Shown one piece after another: positions 1 through 13,500 of a stretch of 64,000 nt of DNA. Position numbers and translations under genes: made by a program. The stretch spans positions 558,001-622,000 of the forward strand of contig NC_091034.1 of the NCBI RefSeq assembly GCF_041296385.1, read 5' to 3'. Under the pieces are notes generated by a model that had not been told where the DNA came from, searched no databases, and saw only the letters and a list, made by a program, of their open reading frames with translations. The DNA comes from Aphelocoma coerulescens. Taxonomy: Eukaryota > Chordata > Aves > Passeriformes > Corvidae. The stretch's first letter is position 1. Each line of letters opens with the position of its first letter.

Positions 1-1435
1 ATTTTAAATGCCCGAGATGCTTCTCTGTGAATGTGCTGTTTCAGTTTGGTAATTGGTGTTGCAACTGGAGAAATGAGAAAAATTAAAGTTTAAATGTATT
101 AATGTGCACACACCCACATCCACCAGGAGTTGAGTATTTGAGTGCTACAAACTTCCAGGCAGGGAAATCTTGTTTTAAGGCCATTGACTCTGTGTCAGGG
201 GGAGGAGAGGGCAGGAATTAGTGCCAAGTCTCAGGTCCTTGTTGCTGAAATGTTCTTTGTTAGTGAAATGTTTTAGCAAAAAACTCCATCAAAAATAAGA
301 GAAGACCAGACTGAGCATCTTGAGTGCAGTGTGTGTGTTTGTGTGTTCACAACCCAGACCGAAGCCACCATACCACCAAATCACAAAACCCTTCTGCAGT
401 TAGGACTTTACAGCCCAGAATCCCGGAAGGGTTTGGCTTGGAAGGGACCTGAAAGACCATCCCAGTCCCACCCGCTGCCAAGGGGCCATTACAGGGTGGT
501 TCCCAGCAGAGCCCCTGCCCTGGGAAGGGCGATGATGTCTCCTGGTCTGCTTGGAGTTGTTTGCTTGGATTTCTGCATGGAACTTATCTCGAGTTCAGCC
601 AAGAGCTTTGGAGAAGGTGGGCAGACGCACAGCGCTCTGTGTTCAGGGTTATCAGAATCTCCAGTTCTTACTCTGGAGGTGAAAAGCTCTGTTTCACAAC
701 ATCCCACACGTCCTGGCTGTCCCCCTGTCCAGGGGCACGGATTGGCTCAAGTGTCACTTGAAGATTCAGTGAGTGTTCTGGAGTGGTTTCTTTCGGAAAA
801 TATTTTTTCTTCCCATTTTGGGGCTGTGAAGAGACTCAAAAATCCCACTTTTTTTCCTAAATGCTGCAGAGTTCTACAGGACTTGAGTTTGTTCTTTCAG
901 TTTCCCTTTCCTCCACTCAGTATTTTTGTTTGTTTCCCTCTGTTTTGGTGGAATCTGGGACTGATTTGCTGATTTGCTTTCCCCTTTCCCCGCGGCTGGG
1001 TTGGCGAGGTCACCGAGTTCCCTGTCGGGGTAAAACACAGCCTTTTCTCCATTCTTGCCCTTTCCACTACTGGGCAAGCTTAACTCTGTACCTAAACTGT
1101 CTCCCAAGTTTTCTCAGTTGCAGGAAACTGACATTCCAGCAGCAGAGACTGTATTTTGAATTACAGGGTGCTCAGACTGAACTGGTGTGGTTGATGATTA
1201 AATTAAGTTTTGATTAAATTAGGTGTTGATGAAGGGATGACATGCCATGCATTCCAAGTCATGGAAACAAGCCACATCCCAGTGTTCCTGCCGAGCACCA
1301 GCTCATCCCAGAGCATCTCCTGCTGGGTGTGATGGGAGCACGTGCTGCCCACGCTGCTCTGCACAAGGACAGCGGTGACAGGAACATTGTGGGGATTATT
1401 CCTTTGTTACTGTTGGAATCCTTTCAATCCCATAG
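1..1435 (+). other. 3' part of an upstream EIF4G3 intron
   Basis: No exon is recognised here. The residues that precede the PABP-binding exon in the family are not encoded in any frame, so this is taken as intron. It ends in the acceptor CCATAG at 1430-1435 after a moderate pyrimidine tract. A degenerate CR1 piece lies at about 414-487. Open frames here are short and unrelated to any family I know. Confidence 0.8.
414..487 (-). mobile_element. CR1 LINE 3'-end fragment
   Basis: Reads as a diverged reverse complement of the CR1 3' terminus: a CAGAATCC start, then GGTTTGG-like and TTGGAAGGGACCT blocks, then a CCCA-rich stretch ending in TGCCAAGG. It is short and decayed, so it is an old insertion. 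Confidence 0.65.
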
Positions 1436-1558
1436 ATCCGAATCCGGGATCCAAACCAGGGAGGCAAGGACATAACAGAAGAAATCATGTCTGGAGGGGG
1501 CAGCAGGAACCCCACCCCCCCCATCGTCAGACCCACCTCCACCCCAACTCCTCCTCAG
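1436..1558 (+). CDS. EIF4G3: EIF4G3 exon a (PABP-binding core)
   Basis: Forty-one codons, phase 0 at both ends, from [18 protein letters not shown] to [10 protein letters not shown]. The first half matches the eIF4G segment known to contact RRM2 of poly(A)-binding protein, which links the mRNA tail to the cap complex. The acceptor is CCATAG and the donor CAG|GTAAGG. Because the exon is symmetric, skipping it would keep the frame while removing this contact. Confidence 0.95.
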
Positions 1559-4500
1559 GTAAGGAAGGGCCACGCTCCTCCGCCCATGACCTTTGCTTTG
1601 CTGTGCCTCTCCCTCATACTTCCAGCCACACCTGACCATCTCAGACACCTGGATGCTCCTCAGTTACCAATATTCTTCAGGGATTGTTTTTTCCCAACTT
1701 TGGTCATTTTTAGCAGTCCATAGCTTGTGGAGCCTCGGTGCTGCTGCACGTTCCCCCGCCCTGGTTTTGTATCAGCCATAGATTTTCAGAGTTTTTCAGA
1801 GTTTCAGTGTTAAAGGAGGAGCCAAAATATCTGTGGGAAAGGAGGTGTCTCTGTTAAGTCTTGTGCACCTGAGGAAAGTCCATGTCACACAGGTGATTGA
1901 TTACAGACCTTCAGCTGCATCACTGTTCTTTCTGCCTTCCTGGAGCGGTTTTAGAGTTACCAGAAGATCTGGAGCTCGGGAGTTTTCTCACAGAACTGTG
2001 ATAAATTTATCACAGATTTGGTCTCTGGGTGTTCAAACTTAAATATGCATTTTTCTGATGAGAGCAGAATTATAAATATTCCAGATAATTTTCTGTAGCT
2101 CTTAAATCCCTTCCCATTGTACACCTTTGAGTCTGACCCCTTTAAATCCCTGTTTAGAGGTCAGGAGGGTTCTCCAGGTGGTGGCTGGGCTGCAGAGCAG
2201 AGCTGCTGCTGGGACGTGATTTCTTCTTCCGTGTTCTTCCCTGTTGGGTGTTACCAGGCTTTGGCAGCTTTTAGGTGAAACAGCTTTTCCTGAGCTCAAA
2301 CCTTCCTTTCCCCTCCGTGTGGGAGTAGTTTTTCTGCTGAGAATCCTGTGTTGAGGCAGGAGCATGTCCCCATGCCTGGGGACACTGGCTGTGCTGGAGT
2401 GGGAGCTTGGGATTCCAGGGAGATGTAACTGGGATCACTGAGGTGAAGTGAGATCTGCAGATCCCTCCCTGAGACCAGCAGGATTTCAGCTTTCAGCCAT
2501 TCCCAGCTCAGTCAAATCCTTGTGTCATCTAAGGCACCACCTTGTGCTTTGTCACCGGTTTTCTCCTCTGGCCCCCATCGAGGACAAGCACCAGTTAAAC
2601 TTCTTTCCATCAGAGAAGACAGTAGAGATGCCACATGTGGGAATCTTGGTGAGATCATCTCCTCATTTCTTCTTGCTACCCAACTTTCCCCGTTGAAAGT
2701 GGGAAGAGTTGGAAGCAGCCAGGATTTCCTGTGGTATTCCCACAAATGCAGTGAATCCAGGCACTTACCTGATCATTTTTACATTCTGAAATCTATTTTA
2801 AGGCACTACAATTAAGTCAAACAGAAGGAAATAAATGTGTTTCAAGAGGAGGTTAATAGGCCTGAATTCTGATCTGCTGTAATTTATATGCAGAGCACAG
2901 CATTGATGTCCAATCATCTCCTCCAAGGTATGCAAATATTCCATTGTTTAATATCCAGCCTCCCTTTTGATTAGGTGCTTGGAACCACTTTTGGTAATCA
3001 CAGAAGAGCTCTGAAATTGGGCTCACCAGAATAAGTTCATTAGTGTAACATAACTGAAAATTTAAGCCCACTTAAGCCAGGAAATTGAACGTTATTGTCC
3101 CAACAGCTTCTCTAAATCAAGTCTTCAGAGCATGTTTAATATCTTGGGTGAAATTAAATCGTGCCTTAATAACTGTGCTCAGGAATTGCAGTAGTGGGGG
3201 TGTTACTGTTTTGAACAAGCTCGAGTCAGTAAATTTTAATATTCAGCCACAACTTTTGAGATGCTCCTGACTTGAGGCAGCTCCCAGGAGAGTGCAGGGG
3301 GAGCAGAGCTGCTGTTGTTTGTTCCATCCCCTGGATCAAGCCCTGCTCACCAGGGTGCTCAGGGAGATTTCAACTGGTTGAACACTCAAAATGTGAGTGT
3401 GCAGCCTCAGGGCTTGACAAGGCAGCATCAAAGTGACTCCCAGTCCAATGAGATTTTAGAATTATAGCAAATTCTAATAAAAGTTCTTTCTCTGAATCTT
3501 GTTATCTCATTATTTAAATGGTACAAACACAGAGGAAGAAACTTCCTGAAGAAGTGATGGAGACCAGGCCCTGTCCCAAATTCTGCATTTGAAAAAGAAA
3601 CCATTTTATAATAAGAATAGTTTCCAAATTTTCATTTTTTCCTTTAGATTTGAATTACTCTATTAACTGACTCAAACCAAAACTTTGCTAACACAAGCCC
3701 GAAGCACCCTCTTCTCTCAGTAGATTAAGTGCTGAACATCAAAAAATTGTTGGAATTGTGCTTAACATCAGAACATTATTGGAATTGTGCAGGAGATGAG
3801 CGTTGCTGCCAAGATGAGCTGCGTGGTTTGAGCCATTCCTGTACTTTTTACTCGGCGTCGCTGACCAAAAAGTGCTTTAGGTGGAGTTTCCCCAGTGCCT
3901 CTACGGTGTATTTGAATTGCTTTTGAGCACATAAAGTGCTCTAAAGTTCCTGCAAGAGCAGCTGGAGGCACATGGAGATACGATTTATCCATTTCTAGCA
4001 GGACACTATTTTCACTCTTATTTTTTGCTGGGAAGAGAAAGAAAGCCCAGGGCCAGAATCTGATTATGGTATTTCCTCAGCACTGGCCTCCACAGAAGAT
4101 CACTTTTTAAAGAGTAGATGCTCTTATTTTCATGGTAAAACTCTTCCAAGTCTCAGTGAGTTTGTCAGAGTTGTGTTTGCTCAGTGTCCAGGCCGTGGTG
4201 GGGTAGAATAACCCAGAGCAACCCTCAGAGTGTCATAAATCAGGGGAGTGATTTTCAGTGGGATTTTTTTCCTAAAAACTCTCTAAATGCTCCATTTTGC
4301 AGCTGCAAGGCTCAGTGCATAAGGACCATTTATTCATTTGCAATATCATTCCCACAAAATAAATGACTGTTTTCCACATTTCTTAAGGAAATACATTTCC
4401 TGACCCAAGAAGTTTCTGGGCTCACAGGTTTCTTCTTCACTGGTCTCCTTAGGTTCCTGTGGTTCTTATCACAGTTTCCTTTTTTGCCACTGATTTCATC

Positions 4501-7500
4501 CATAAATTTTCTTACAAAATGAAAGTCCTGATCATTGAGGGCAAGGGGAAAGTGTTCTTGAAACCTGCTCATTTGTAAAGCTGGGTTTTCTTTGGCTTCT
4601 TCCCTTTGGCTGGAGGCTGGGCTGCTTCTTCATCCATTCTCCAGTCAGTCTGTCAGGCTCATTCCTGAAAGAGAAGTAATCCCAAATAAAACTTCAACCC
4701 TTCACCCCTACTTAAATTTTCATTCTTATTTTTCCAGATGTGCTTTTTCCTGGTTTTCCTGAAATGGTGAAAAAAAGTGTCTTGGAGATAATTCCTTCTT
4801 TATCCTGCACTGTTCAGATGCAGTCGGCAAAAAGCTGGAAATGGGAGGGGAAAAAGAGTCCCAGGAAGAGACACAGGTTGCCAGAGAGTTTCTTTTTATA
4901 GGGAAATAAGTTTTGCATGGATTTCTGAGAGCCTGTCTGAAATCAGGAATTAGGCACCCATGTCTTGGACACTCTGCTGTGTTTGGATTGATTACAAATT
5001 CCTTTTCCTGTAGATGTTCAGAGAAGTTCATGGATGTGGAACTGGGTGAGGAGCACCCTGCAGGGAGCTGCCTGGCTTTCCACTTGGGATTAAATTAAAT
5101 TAAAATTTAGCCCCATTTTCTTTTGTGCCTGGTCCCTGGTGTGCATTTCAGAGGATTTTGTGACCAGCTGCCTTGCCCTGTCTGTGTTCAGTCCAGCAAA
5201 TGTTTCACCTTCAAGTCTGGGGCACTAATTTGGTTTTCCTTAAATTCTGAGAATAGATACAGAGGATTTTATCAAACTTTCTTGAACACAAGTGAAGTGT
5301 TTGGTGGGAGATAATTAAAATATGTGTGTCTGCCACAGGCTGGGGCTCCTTCAGTCTTCCTTCACTCTTTGCGAGTCTTTCTGTTTTGTTCTTCCGTATG
5401 GAACAATCCATGTTCTTTGGGAATCTGCTCTTCCTGCTCTCCCTCAGTTGCTGCCCAGCTGGGTTTATTCTCCTCTTGTCCTGCAGGTCTCACCCCCAGG
5501 CTGCTTGTAGGTGATGCTGGGGGATTTTTTCATCCAGCCACCCCCAGTCTGGGATGATTTTCCTGCTGGGATAGCGAGGGATGTGTGTGCAGATACATCT
5601 GTCCACCATTCATCCCATCCTGCACACATCAGCCGTTGGTAAATACATGGAAGAGTAAATACATAGATTTAAATCTCTAAGAGGGTTGAAATAGTGGATC
5701 AGTTGAGAAAGGAGTCAAGTCCCAAAAGTGAACTTAAATCACAGAGAGATCCAGGAGCCTTGGAGTGTGTCCTGCATGGAGGAGCATTCCTGCAGCTCCT
5801 GGAAGAAGTGCTGGGAGAGCAAAGCGTGTTGATAACTGTGCTGTGCTGTCCCTTCCTCGCTGTTCTTAACAGTGATCATCCTTTTCCCCTTTTCCTGCTG
5901 CCTTTCCCTCCCTTTCCCATGCACTTTTTGGATGTATCCAATTGACCTGTGTATCTTTTCTCTTTATTTTTTCTCTTTATTCTCCCTGCCTTTGGTTTCT
6001 CCTCTCTATCCCACCCTGTCTCATCTCCCCCCTTGCCTTTGCTCCATGTTTTTATGTTCCCAGGCTCACCCTGTTGTCCCTCCCCCCCAGCAGGTGCCCA
6101 GCCAGGTCCCCGAGCCCGTTCCCGCGGCATTCGGAGCCGTGGAGAGCTCCCACCCCTCTGGCAGCGCCCCCGGCACCGCGGCCCCCGCCTCCAAACAAGG
6201 TCGGTTCATGGAGATTTCCTCCCTCATTATTTTGAATCATTTATTTTTTCCCCTCCTTTCTTGTTTTAGTTGGAGTATTTTTGGCAGGGAGACCAGCAGG
6301 CAGCAGAAATAGGAGGGGAGGAACTTCTCTTCCTCCAGTGGAACATTTTAAGTGTGTTGCTAAGGGAATTAATTGGAATTTGCTAATGTGGAACTGGTTA
6401 AAAATAATTGTCTTCAAGCTTCTGTGTCCTAAACGTTGTTTCAGAGCACGCAGAAGGATGAAACTCCTCTCACCCATGTGCCATCCTCCAGAAACCAGTG
6501 TGTTGTCAGGGAAATGCTTTAGCCAGAGAGGCTTTGGATCATTTGGATAATTAGCCACAGCAGTGGCATGGATCCAGAGGATCGTATGGCTTCCCCAGAG
6601 CTGCTTGTGTGTCCAGTCCTGTAGGAATGGGCAACATGAACTAGGAAAAACCCATCAGTGTGCAAAGTGTCTCATAAAGCCCACAGCAGATTTTGCTGAC
6701 TTTGGTAAAAATGGCATAGATGGAAAAAGTTTCTTAAAATTCCATTTCCTTGGACAGCACTCTCAGGCACAGGGTGGGATCCTTGGGGTGTCCTGCGCAG
6801 GGCCAGGAGTTGGGCTCAATGGTCCTGATGGGTGCCTGCCAGCTCAGGATATCCCATAATATACCTTGGAAGGGAGATTTGTTAAACCATTCAGGGCATT
6901 GTCCCAGGAGGCCAACGGAGCGGGCCCAGGCTGTTCCCACACTGGAATTTTGTAGCCATTGGAAGCTGTAGTTCCTGATGTGTGTCAGCAGATGGGTGCT
7001 GGGGTACAGAGCTGACACCACAATTTGCTTCCCAGTTTTACCCACGGCATCACAGCCTCCCTGGGCTCTGCCTGGAGCGACGCGTGCAGGGAAGTCACAG
7101 AGGGCTGAGATCTTTTGTTTTAGAGTGTCTGGAGTCACAGAATCACCAAGGCTGGAAAAGCCCTCCAAGATTTTCAAGTCCAGCCATTAACCCAGCGCTG
7201 CCATGTTCAGCACTAACCACGTCCCCAGGTGCCACATCCACAGATACTTTTTTAACACTTTCAGGGATAGTGATTCCACCACTGCCCTGGTCAGTGCCTG
7301 GCCACCCTTCCCATGAAGGAATTTTCTCAAAATCCAACCTGAACCACCCCTGTCACAGCCTGAGGCCATTTCCTCTTGTCCTGTTGTGTGTTCCCTGGCA
7401 GAGGTTTGCTAGAGGACAACCAACCAAGCCCCAGAGGAGCACAGCTCTAGAAGAGGGGACAAACCAACATCTCTGGTGCTGCAGATGTCCCCGATCCCAG

Positions 7501-10500
7501 CTGCAGCTCAGTCACTGCTGGGAAGCCACGGATGGTGTCCCTGGGGTTGCTCTTACAGCCACAGCGTGGACACCAGGGTTTCCCTCTTCCAGTGCTGCAC
7601 CTCTAAACTACTGCAGTGTCTAAAAATTGGTTGTAGAAGGTTGAAAAGGGACCTTTTGGGGATGGTCTGGTCCCATCTCCCACTTAAAGGCAGGCTGTGG
7701 CTCTGTCTAGATGTCGGTGCACCTTCGATGTCTCTGGTGTCGCCTGAACAAGGCGTGGGTGGGTCTGATGTCCTTTGGCTGCCCTGTGGCTGTGCTGCCT
7801 GAGCTCCCTTGGCTGTTTGGTGCTGCCTGGCTCTGGCATAGCTGCTCTTCCCTGTCTGTGTCCCCTCTGCCAATATTCCCGAGTCCCTCTTGCCATCCTC
7901 TGAGCTCCCCACAGTGCTGGTGGCAGCGGTGACCTCTGAAGTGCACCTGCCCTTGGGGGAGAGCTGGGGCTGAGCTGTAAAGCCCTGGAATCACAGAACA
8001 TCTCCAGCCACAAAGGACCTGTAAGATTACCAGGTCCAACCCCCTGCTCCTTACAGGACCACCTACCACTAAACCATATGACCAAGAGCTCCTTGAACTC
8101 TGATCTCTGAAAATCCAGCACTTTCCATCACAGTATTTCATCTCTGTGTATAAAAATGTGGATTTCAGGACAAACTGGTCTTATCCCTCTTCTCTCTCTC
8201 CTTAACTTAATCCCTTTGTAGGCAGCTGTGAGTAAACTGGAAGTAAGTATGTTTATTTAGTTACACAGCTCTGACAGTGCTGGTTTAAACATAAAGCAGG
8301 GCTTGACTGGGATTTAACACCAGTGAGCTTCCCTGTGTTTATCTCCGTTCCATCCCAGAAAGAGTCAAACATTTGTTCCAGTCCAAAAATTGCTAAAGAG
8401 CACATTTATGTAAGCACTGCAGGGAAAGCCCTGGAATAACACCCAGAGCGTTGGGCCGTGGCCGGGGGGGGCAGAGCAGTGTTGGGGTTGGTGTCAGTAA
8501 TTAATAGACCCCATTAATAACATTTAAACTGAACTAATGACTTCTGGGGGGCATGTCTGTCCAGAAATACATGCCAAGGTATCAAAATGATTTTTCACTT
8601 CGATGTTGGGGGATTTTTGCTTCCGAAACAAAAGCAGTGACAGGTAGGGCTGCGTGGCTGAAGCGTTCATTAAAACCAGTACTGTTGTTTCTCCAAAGTC
8701 CCCTCTGCTGTGTTCACCCTGCGGTTGGCTCCTCCCCGTGCCCTTCCTCTCCTGTGCTCGTTTGCATCCATTGAAGTTTGGAATCCGGCTTCCATTGTGG
8801 TTCTGAGATAGCCAGTGCTGCTTGTGCAGCTGTTGGTAGCTGTGAGCAGCATCTGGCCCGTTTGCTGGGCTCGGGTCAGGATCGGAGCCGCGTGTTCTGC
8901 CGGCAGACCAGGATCTGCAGTCCCTGCTGGCTTGGTCTGGGAGTCATTCCCGAGGCTGGATTTGGATTGCATTATTTATATCCTTGGTTATGTTTTTTTA
9001 AAGACAAGCCTTTGCATTTCATAGAATCCCAGAATGGTTTGGGTTGGAGGCACCCTAAAGCCCATCCCATTCTGACCCCACTGCCATGGCAGGGACACCT
9101 TCCACTGGACCAGGTGTAGGAGTTGCTGCTACAGTGCCTTGAAAAATCACATTATTAAGGTGCAGGTTCTGATTCCTGTAGATGCCCCTGGTGTGTCCAT
9201 ACCAGCCAGGCTGCCAGAGGGAGGATACTGCTGGAGAATCCAGGTCAAGCCAGCAGCCAAGCCTTGCAGAGCCTGGCTGCAGGCCAGGCTGGTGCAGGAG
9301 GTGCAGTGGGATAGAACTGCATGGAATCACGTTTATTCCACTTGCAGAGGTTCAGGGGGATGTTTGGAGTAGTATTACCCTCTTTTTAAACCTCTTTCCA
9401 AATCTTGCAGTGCATCAGACATGGAGAATGTACAACACGGTTTGAGGAAAACAGATTAATGTCAGACCCTGGAGTTTGGAAAGCTCCAAAGCCCCTCTGC
9501 TGACACTGACTCAGTCCCAGTGCTGCCTCGTGAGTGTTTGCATGAGGACAAAAGATGGAAAAATGGCAGCGAGCCCAGCAGCTATTGTCAGATAAACACC
9601 ACAGAGCAGGAACAAATTCCCGTATCCAGTAAAATCTTCCTCATCCACTGCCCTGGCCTGTCTGTGCCACTGGGACCACCCAGCAGCCAACAGTGGCTGT
9701 TCCGTGAAGGAGGCAGCAGGGTCTGTCCCACTGGGTATGCGAAAGAATCTTTAAGGAATCATTTTGCAAAAATTTTATTTATCCGGAAATTTTAAAAAGT
9801 ATCTCTTGATATTTCCCCTGGAGCAGCCGGCACTTCCTGTAAATACTTTCTAAATATAACATGAGGAATGATCTCAGCGTATTTAGGAATAGGGATCTGA
9901 TCCAGTTGGGATGAATTGCATCGATTTTTGTTTTCCCTCCCCAGCTGTGAGTTGCTCACGTGACTCTGTAACAGTTGGCAGGGATGAGTCCTCTTCTGCC
10001 AGGGCTTGGAGATTTGTTCTCTGGGATGGGGGTTCAAGTTCAAATTTGCTTCTCATTAGCCAAATCTGCTCCTCGTTCTCTGAAATCCCTCCTCAAATCA
10101 CTTTTCTCTGGGATTTTGTGCAGACAGCCTGTATCCATGGCGAGAACATTGGCCAGACAAGGTGTGGTTTGAAGGAAGGGAGTTAAACCTCTGGTTTCAA
10201 ATGCAGCTGTGGATTTGTGCTGGTTTGAGCTCTCAAAATGATTTTCTTAACACTTCAAATGCATTTGGTTGGGGTTTGTTTTGAGCATTCTCCTTTGACT
10301 GAGGGAGAGGATACCCAGGCAGTTGTTTATAGCAAGCTGTAAATGTCAGGAATGCTCCAGAAGTTCCTGCAAAGGATGTTCCAGAAACCAGAGGTGACGC
10401 GTTTTCTTTTCCAGACCAGTTCCCGCGTCTTTTTTCTTCCACGGAGCCTCCAGAATCAAAATCAGCTGTTGGGATACTCTTTCCCATCTCTTTCCTCACT

Positions 10501-13500
10501 TGTCATCCTCCTCCAAAGCCATGTCCCCGGGTGCCTCATTAAGTTGATGAACTACTGCTTTGGCCATGGGCCTCTGTAATGCTGCTGGGGCTGCCGACGG
10601 CTGGAAGCAGAGTTCATTTTTGCTCCAGCTATTCCTAAAGGTGGGATTTGATGCTCCAGGCAGTTTCAAATGGGTTCTCCTTCGAAAACCCTTTGGTTCT
10701 CCTTCAAAAACCATTTCCCTTTAGCTGAGCTGTTGAATAAGCCCGAAATGAAAATCCAGCAGAGCTAAACCTCTTCAGTCCTACCTGAATTTTGATGATT
10801 TGGGGTTGGTTGTGGCCTTTGACTTCCTAATCTGAAGAGCAGTTTGTGCCTCTGGCTTTTCCAGAATTATTTTTGCTGGTGTGACAGTGTCGTGAAGGAG
10901 TTCAGTGTTCCTGCAAGATCTTAAACCATGATGGCTCATACTTTTGTAGAAAAGAAGTGGGAAGCAGCAGAGCTGCAGCAGAGCTTTGGGAGCTGTGTGA
11001 TGGTCGTGGCAGGGATGGGATCACCATGTCTGTTGCTAATTGTGGGATAAGTGCAGGGACTTCTTTCTGCACAAGATTTTGGGGGTTGTGTTGATACATT
11101 TCTTTCAAACGTCCATTCCAAATCTCTCCTTTTCCGGTTTAACCCATTCCCCCTTGTCCTGCAACTTTTTGTCCATGTAAAAAGTTGCTCTCCTTGTTTT
11201 ATAAGCCCCTTTTAGACACTGGAAGGTTTCAATGAATCTCCCTAGATCCATCTCTTCTCAGGATGGCAGTGGTTGTATTTTCAAGTTTGGATTCCAGGTG
11301 AGGTGCAGGGGCCTCTGGTGTTTTCCTCAGAGGTCCTTGGCAGAATGCAGGAATGGGAGCCAAGGGAGCCAAAGCAGCAGGCAGGAACATGCAGTTGCCT
11401 TGCTGTTGATAGTATTCTTTTTCTCCTTTCCCAGAAGAGAAGCCAAAACCAGATCCAGTATTAAAACCACCTTCTCCAGTCCTCAGACCAGAACCTACTG
11501 GGGAGAAGAAAGATCAAGCTGGGCAGATGACCGAGGCCCCCACCTCAGTGGAAACCCCACCAGAAGTTCCTCGTGCTCCGTCACCGGCCCCGGCCGCTCC
11601 GGTCGCAGCTGTCCCCGCGGCTGCCGTCACCGTGTCCAGCAAACCCCCGCCCGTGGCTGACCCAGAGGACAAATGTGAACTGGCCTCCCCCAAAGAGGAG
11701 GCAATGCCTGCATCCAGTGCCACACCCTGCACGGAGCCAGCGGCCCCTCGTGCCGCGGAGGAGCCCGGTGCCGCGGTGTGCGCGGAGCCCAGCAGTGCAG
11801 TAGCATCGCCCGGTGACGCCGCGGCGGCGGCCGGGCCCGGTGTCAGTAACAGCGCGAGCGGCGCCAGGGCCGCGGGGGCCGCGGCCGAGCCCGGGGCAGA
11901 GGCGGCCCTGGCGGAAGCTGCGCCGTTGACTGTGGAGTCGGAGCCCCCCGAGGCTCCCCCAGCAGAGGTGGAAAGCGTGCCATCATCTCCCAGTGCTCCT
12001 CACGCTGCTCCCTCTCCTCCTCCCACCCCGCCTCCCACCCCGCCGCCCCCGTCTCCTCCGGTTTCCGTTGCTGCTGTTACCACTACAACTCCTTCTCCAC
12101 CTCCTCTCCCATCTCCGAGTGCCCTCCCTGTTGTCCAGGGAGATTTAGAAGGAGAGGAGAGCACAAGAACTACTCTTAGTGAAGAGGTAAAAGATACTGA
12201 AAAGAAGGAAGAGACAGAAGCAGATGGGCAACTGGAGGAGAGCGGGGAGGCTCTGAGTGTGAACTCGAGGAAGAGTCCTGTCCCAGGTAAGTGCTGAGCT
12301 CTGTGGGCTCATGTGGTGAACTGGAGGATGAAGGAAAGGGGCTTTTTCTTCTCCCAACAGATGTTTCTGTTTCTATCAGCAAAAGAAAGAAGCCTGGTGG
12401 TGCTGCGTGGCTGCTGTGATTGTGAAATACTGATCTTCCTTTGCAGGGGTAGAAATCCCTCCTGCTTGTTCAGAATTGGTCACTGACTTGGATGTGTGTC
12501 CCAGGCTGGGGTGGGCTCGTGCTTTCATGGCAACACAGGGCTGGTGGAGGGGGAATGCAGAGCACACTGCTTTTCAAGGATGGTTTGGATTGGAGGGATC
12601 TTAAATCCCATCCAGTGCCACCCCCTGCCATGGCCAGGAACACCTTCCACTATCCCAGGTGGCTCCAAGCCCCATCCAGCCTGGCCTTGGGCACTTCCAG
12701 GGACGGGGTAGCCACAGCTCCTGTTCCCCCAAGGTGAGCAGTCAGTCCGAGGGCCTGTGGCTCTGGATTTGGGAGCCTGATTAACACTCAGACCCAGCAG
12801 CCCTTGGGATGAACCCCCTGAGCCAGCAATTTCCAGAACTGCTGGAGTGGGGTCTTCTCCAGCTGTAAAAATGTGTCACGATGTTCCCACATGTGGGAAA
12901 ATGAAATGGACCTTCACACTCACCCAAACAACTGACAGCCAGAGTCACTCCAGTGTCACTCAGGAGGGTCAGCCCAGTGTCACACCCCAGTGTCACACCC
13001 CAGTGTCACCTCAGTGTCACACACCTCTACTTGCCCAGCCATTACTGATGCTTCTGCTTTTCCTTTGCAAAAGTCACATGTAAGCAAAATGTACAATTTA
13101 CAATTTTAAATTTAAATTTTGCAGTTTACAGTTTAAAACTCACTAAAAATTGCAATTTCTGCAACTGCCTTCTAAAACCCAGCCTGTTTCTCCAAGTGTT
13201 GTTACCTGCCTTTGGTTTCACCCCTGTCACATCTCTGGTTTGGCACTGAATGGATTAACACTCTGTGTTCCTTATGGAAAACTACTTTTTTTGCAGGACT
13301 TCCTGGAGATTAAATTGTGGGAAAGAAGTTAAATGATCAATTTGTTGTATTTGCTGCTGGATGAGATGTAATGGGGGCCGTTCTTCACACCCAGCAGTGT
13401 TAAAGCATTTAATGTGTCACATTTTCTGCACCCTGTTCTGCAGTTATTTCGATTCCTTGGAACTTGGTTGAGCTGGGACAAAGAGGACAAACAGCCGGTT

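Larger units (their letters stand above)
6200..11434 (+). other. EIF4G3 intron b/c (5.2 kb)
   Basis: Contains a cluster of CR1 3' fragments (about 7132, 7633, 7987, 9020 and 11122), all antisense to the gene. No exon recognised. The acceptor before exon c follows a good pyrimidine tract (TTTTTCTCCTTTCCCAG). Confidence 0.8.

Noticed and set aside
331..972. 213-codon plus-strand open frame
   Set aside because: It includes a CR1 fragment, has no splice-compatible relation to eIF4G3, and encodes no recognisable domain.
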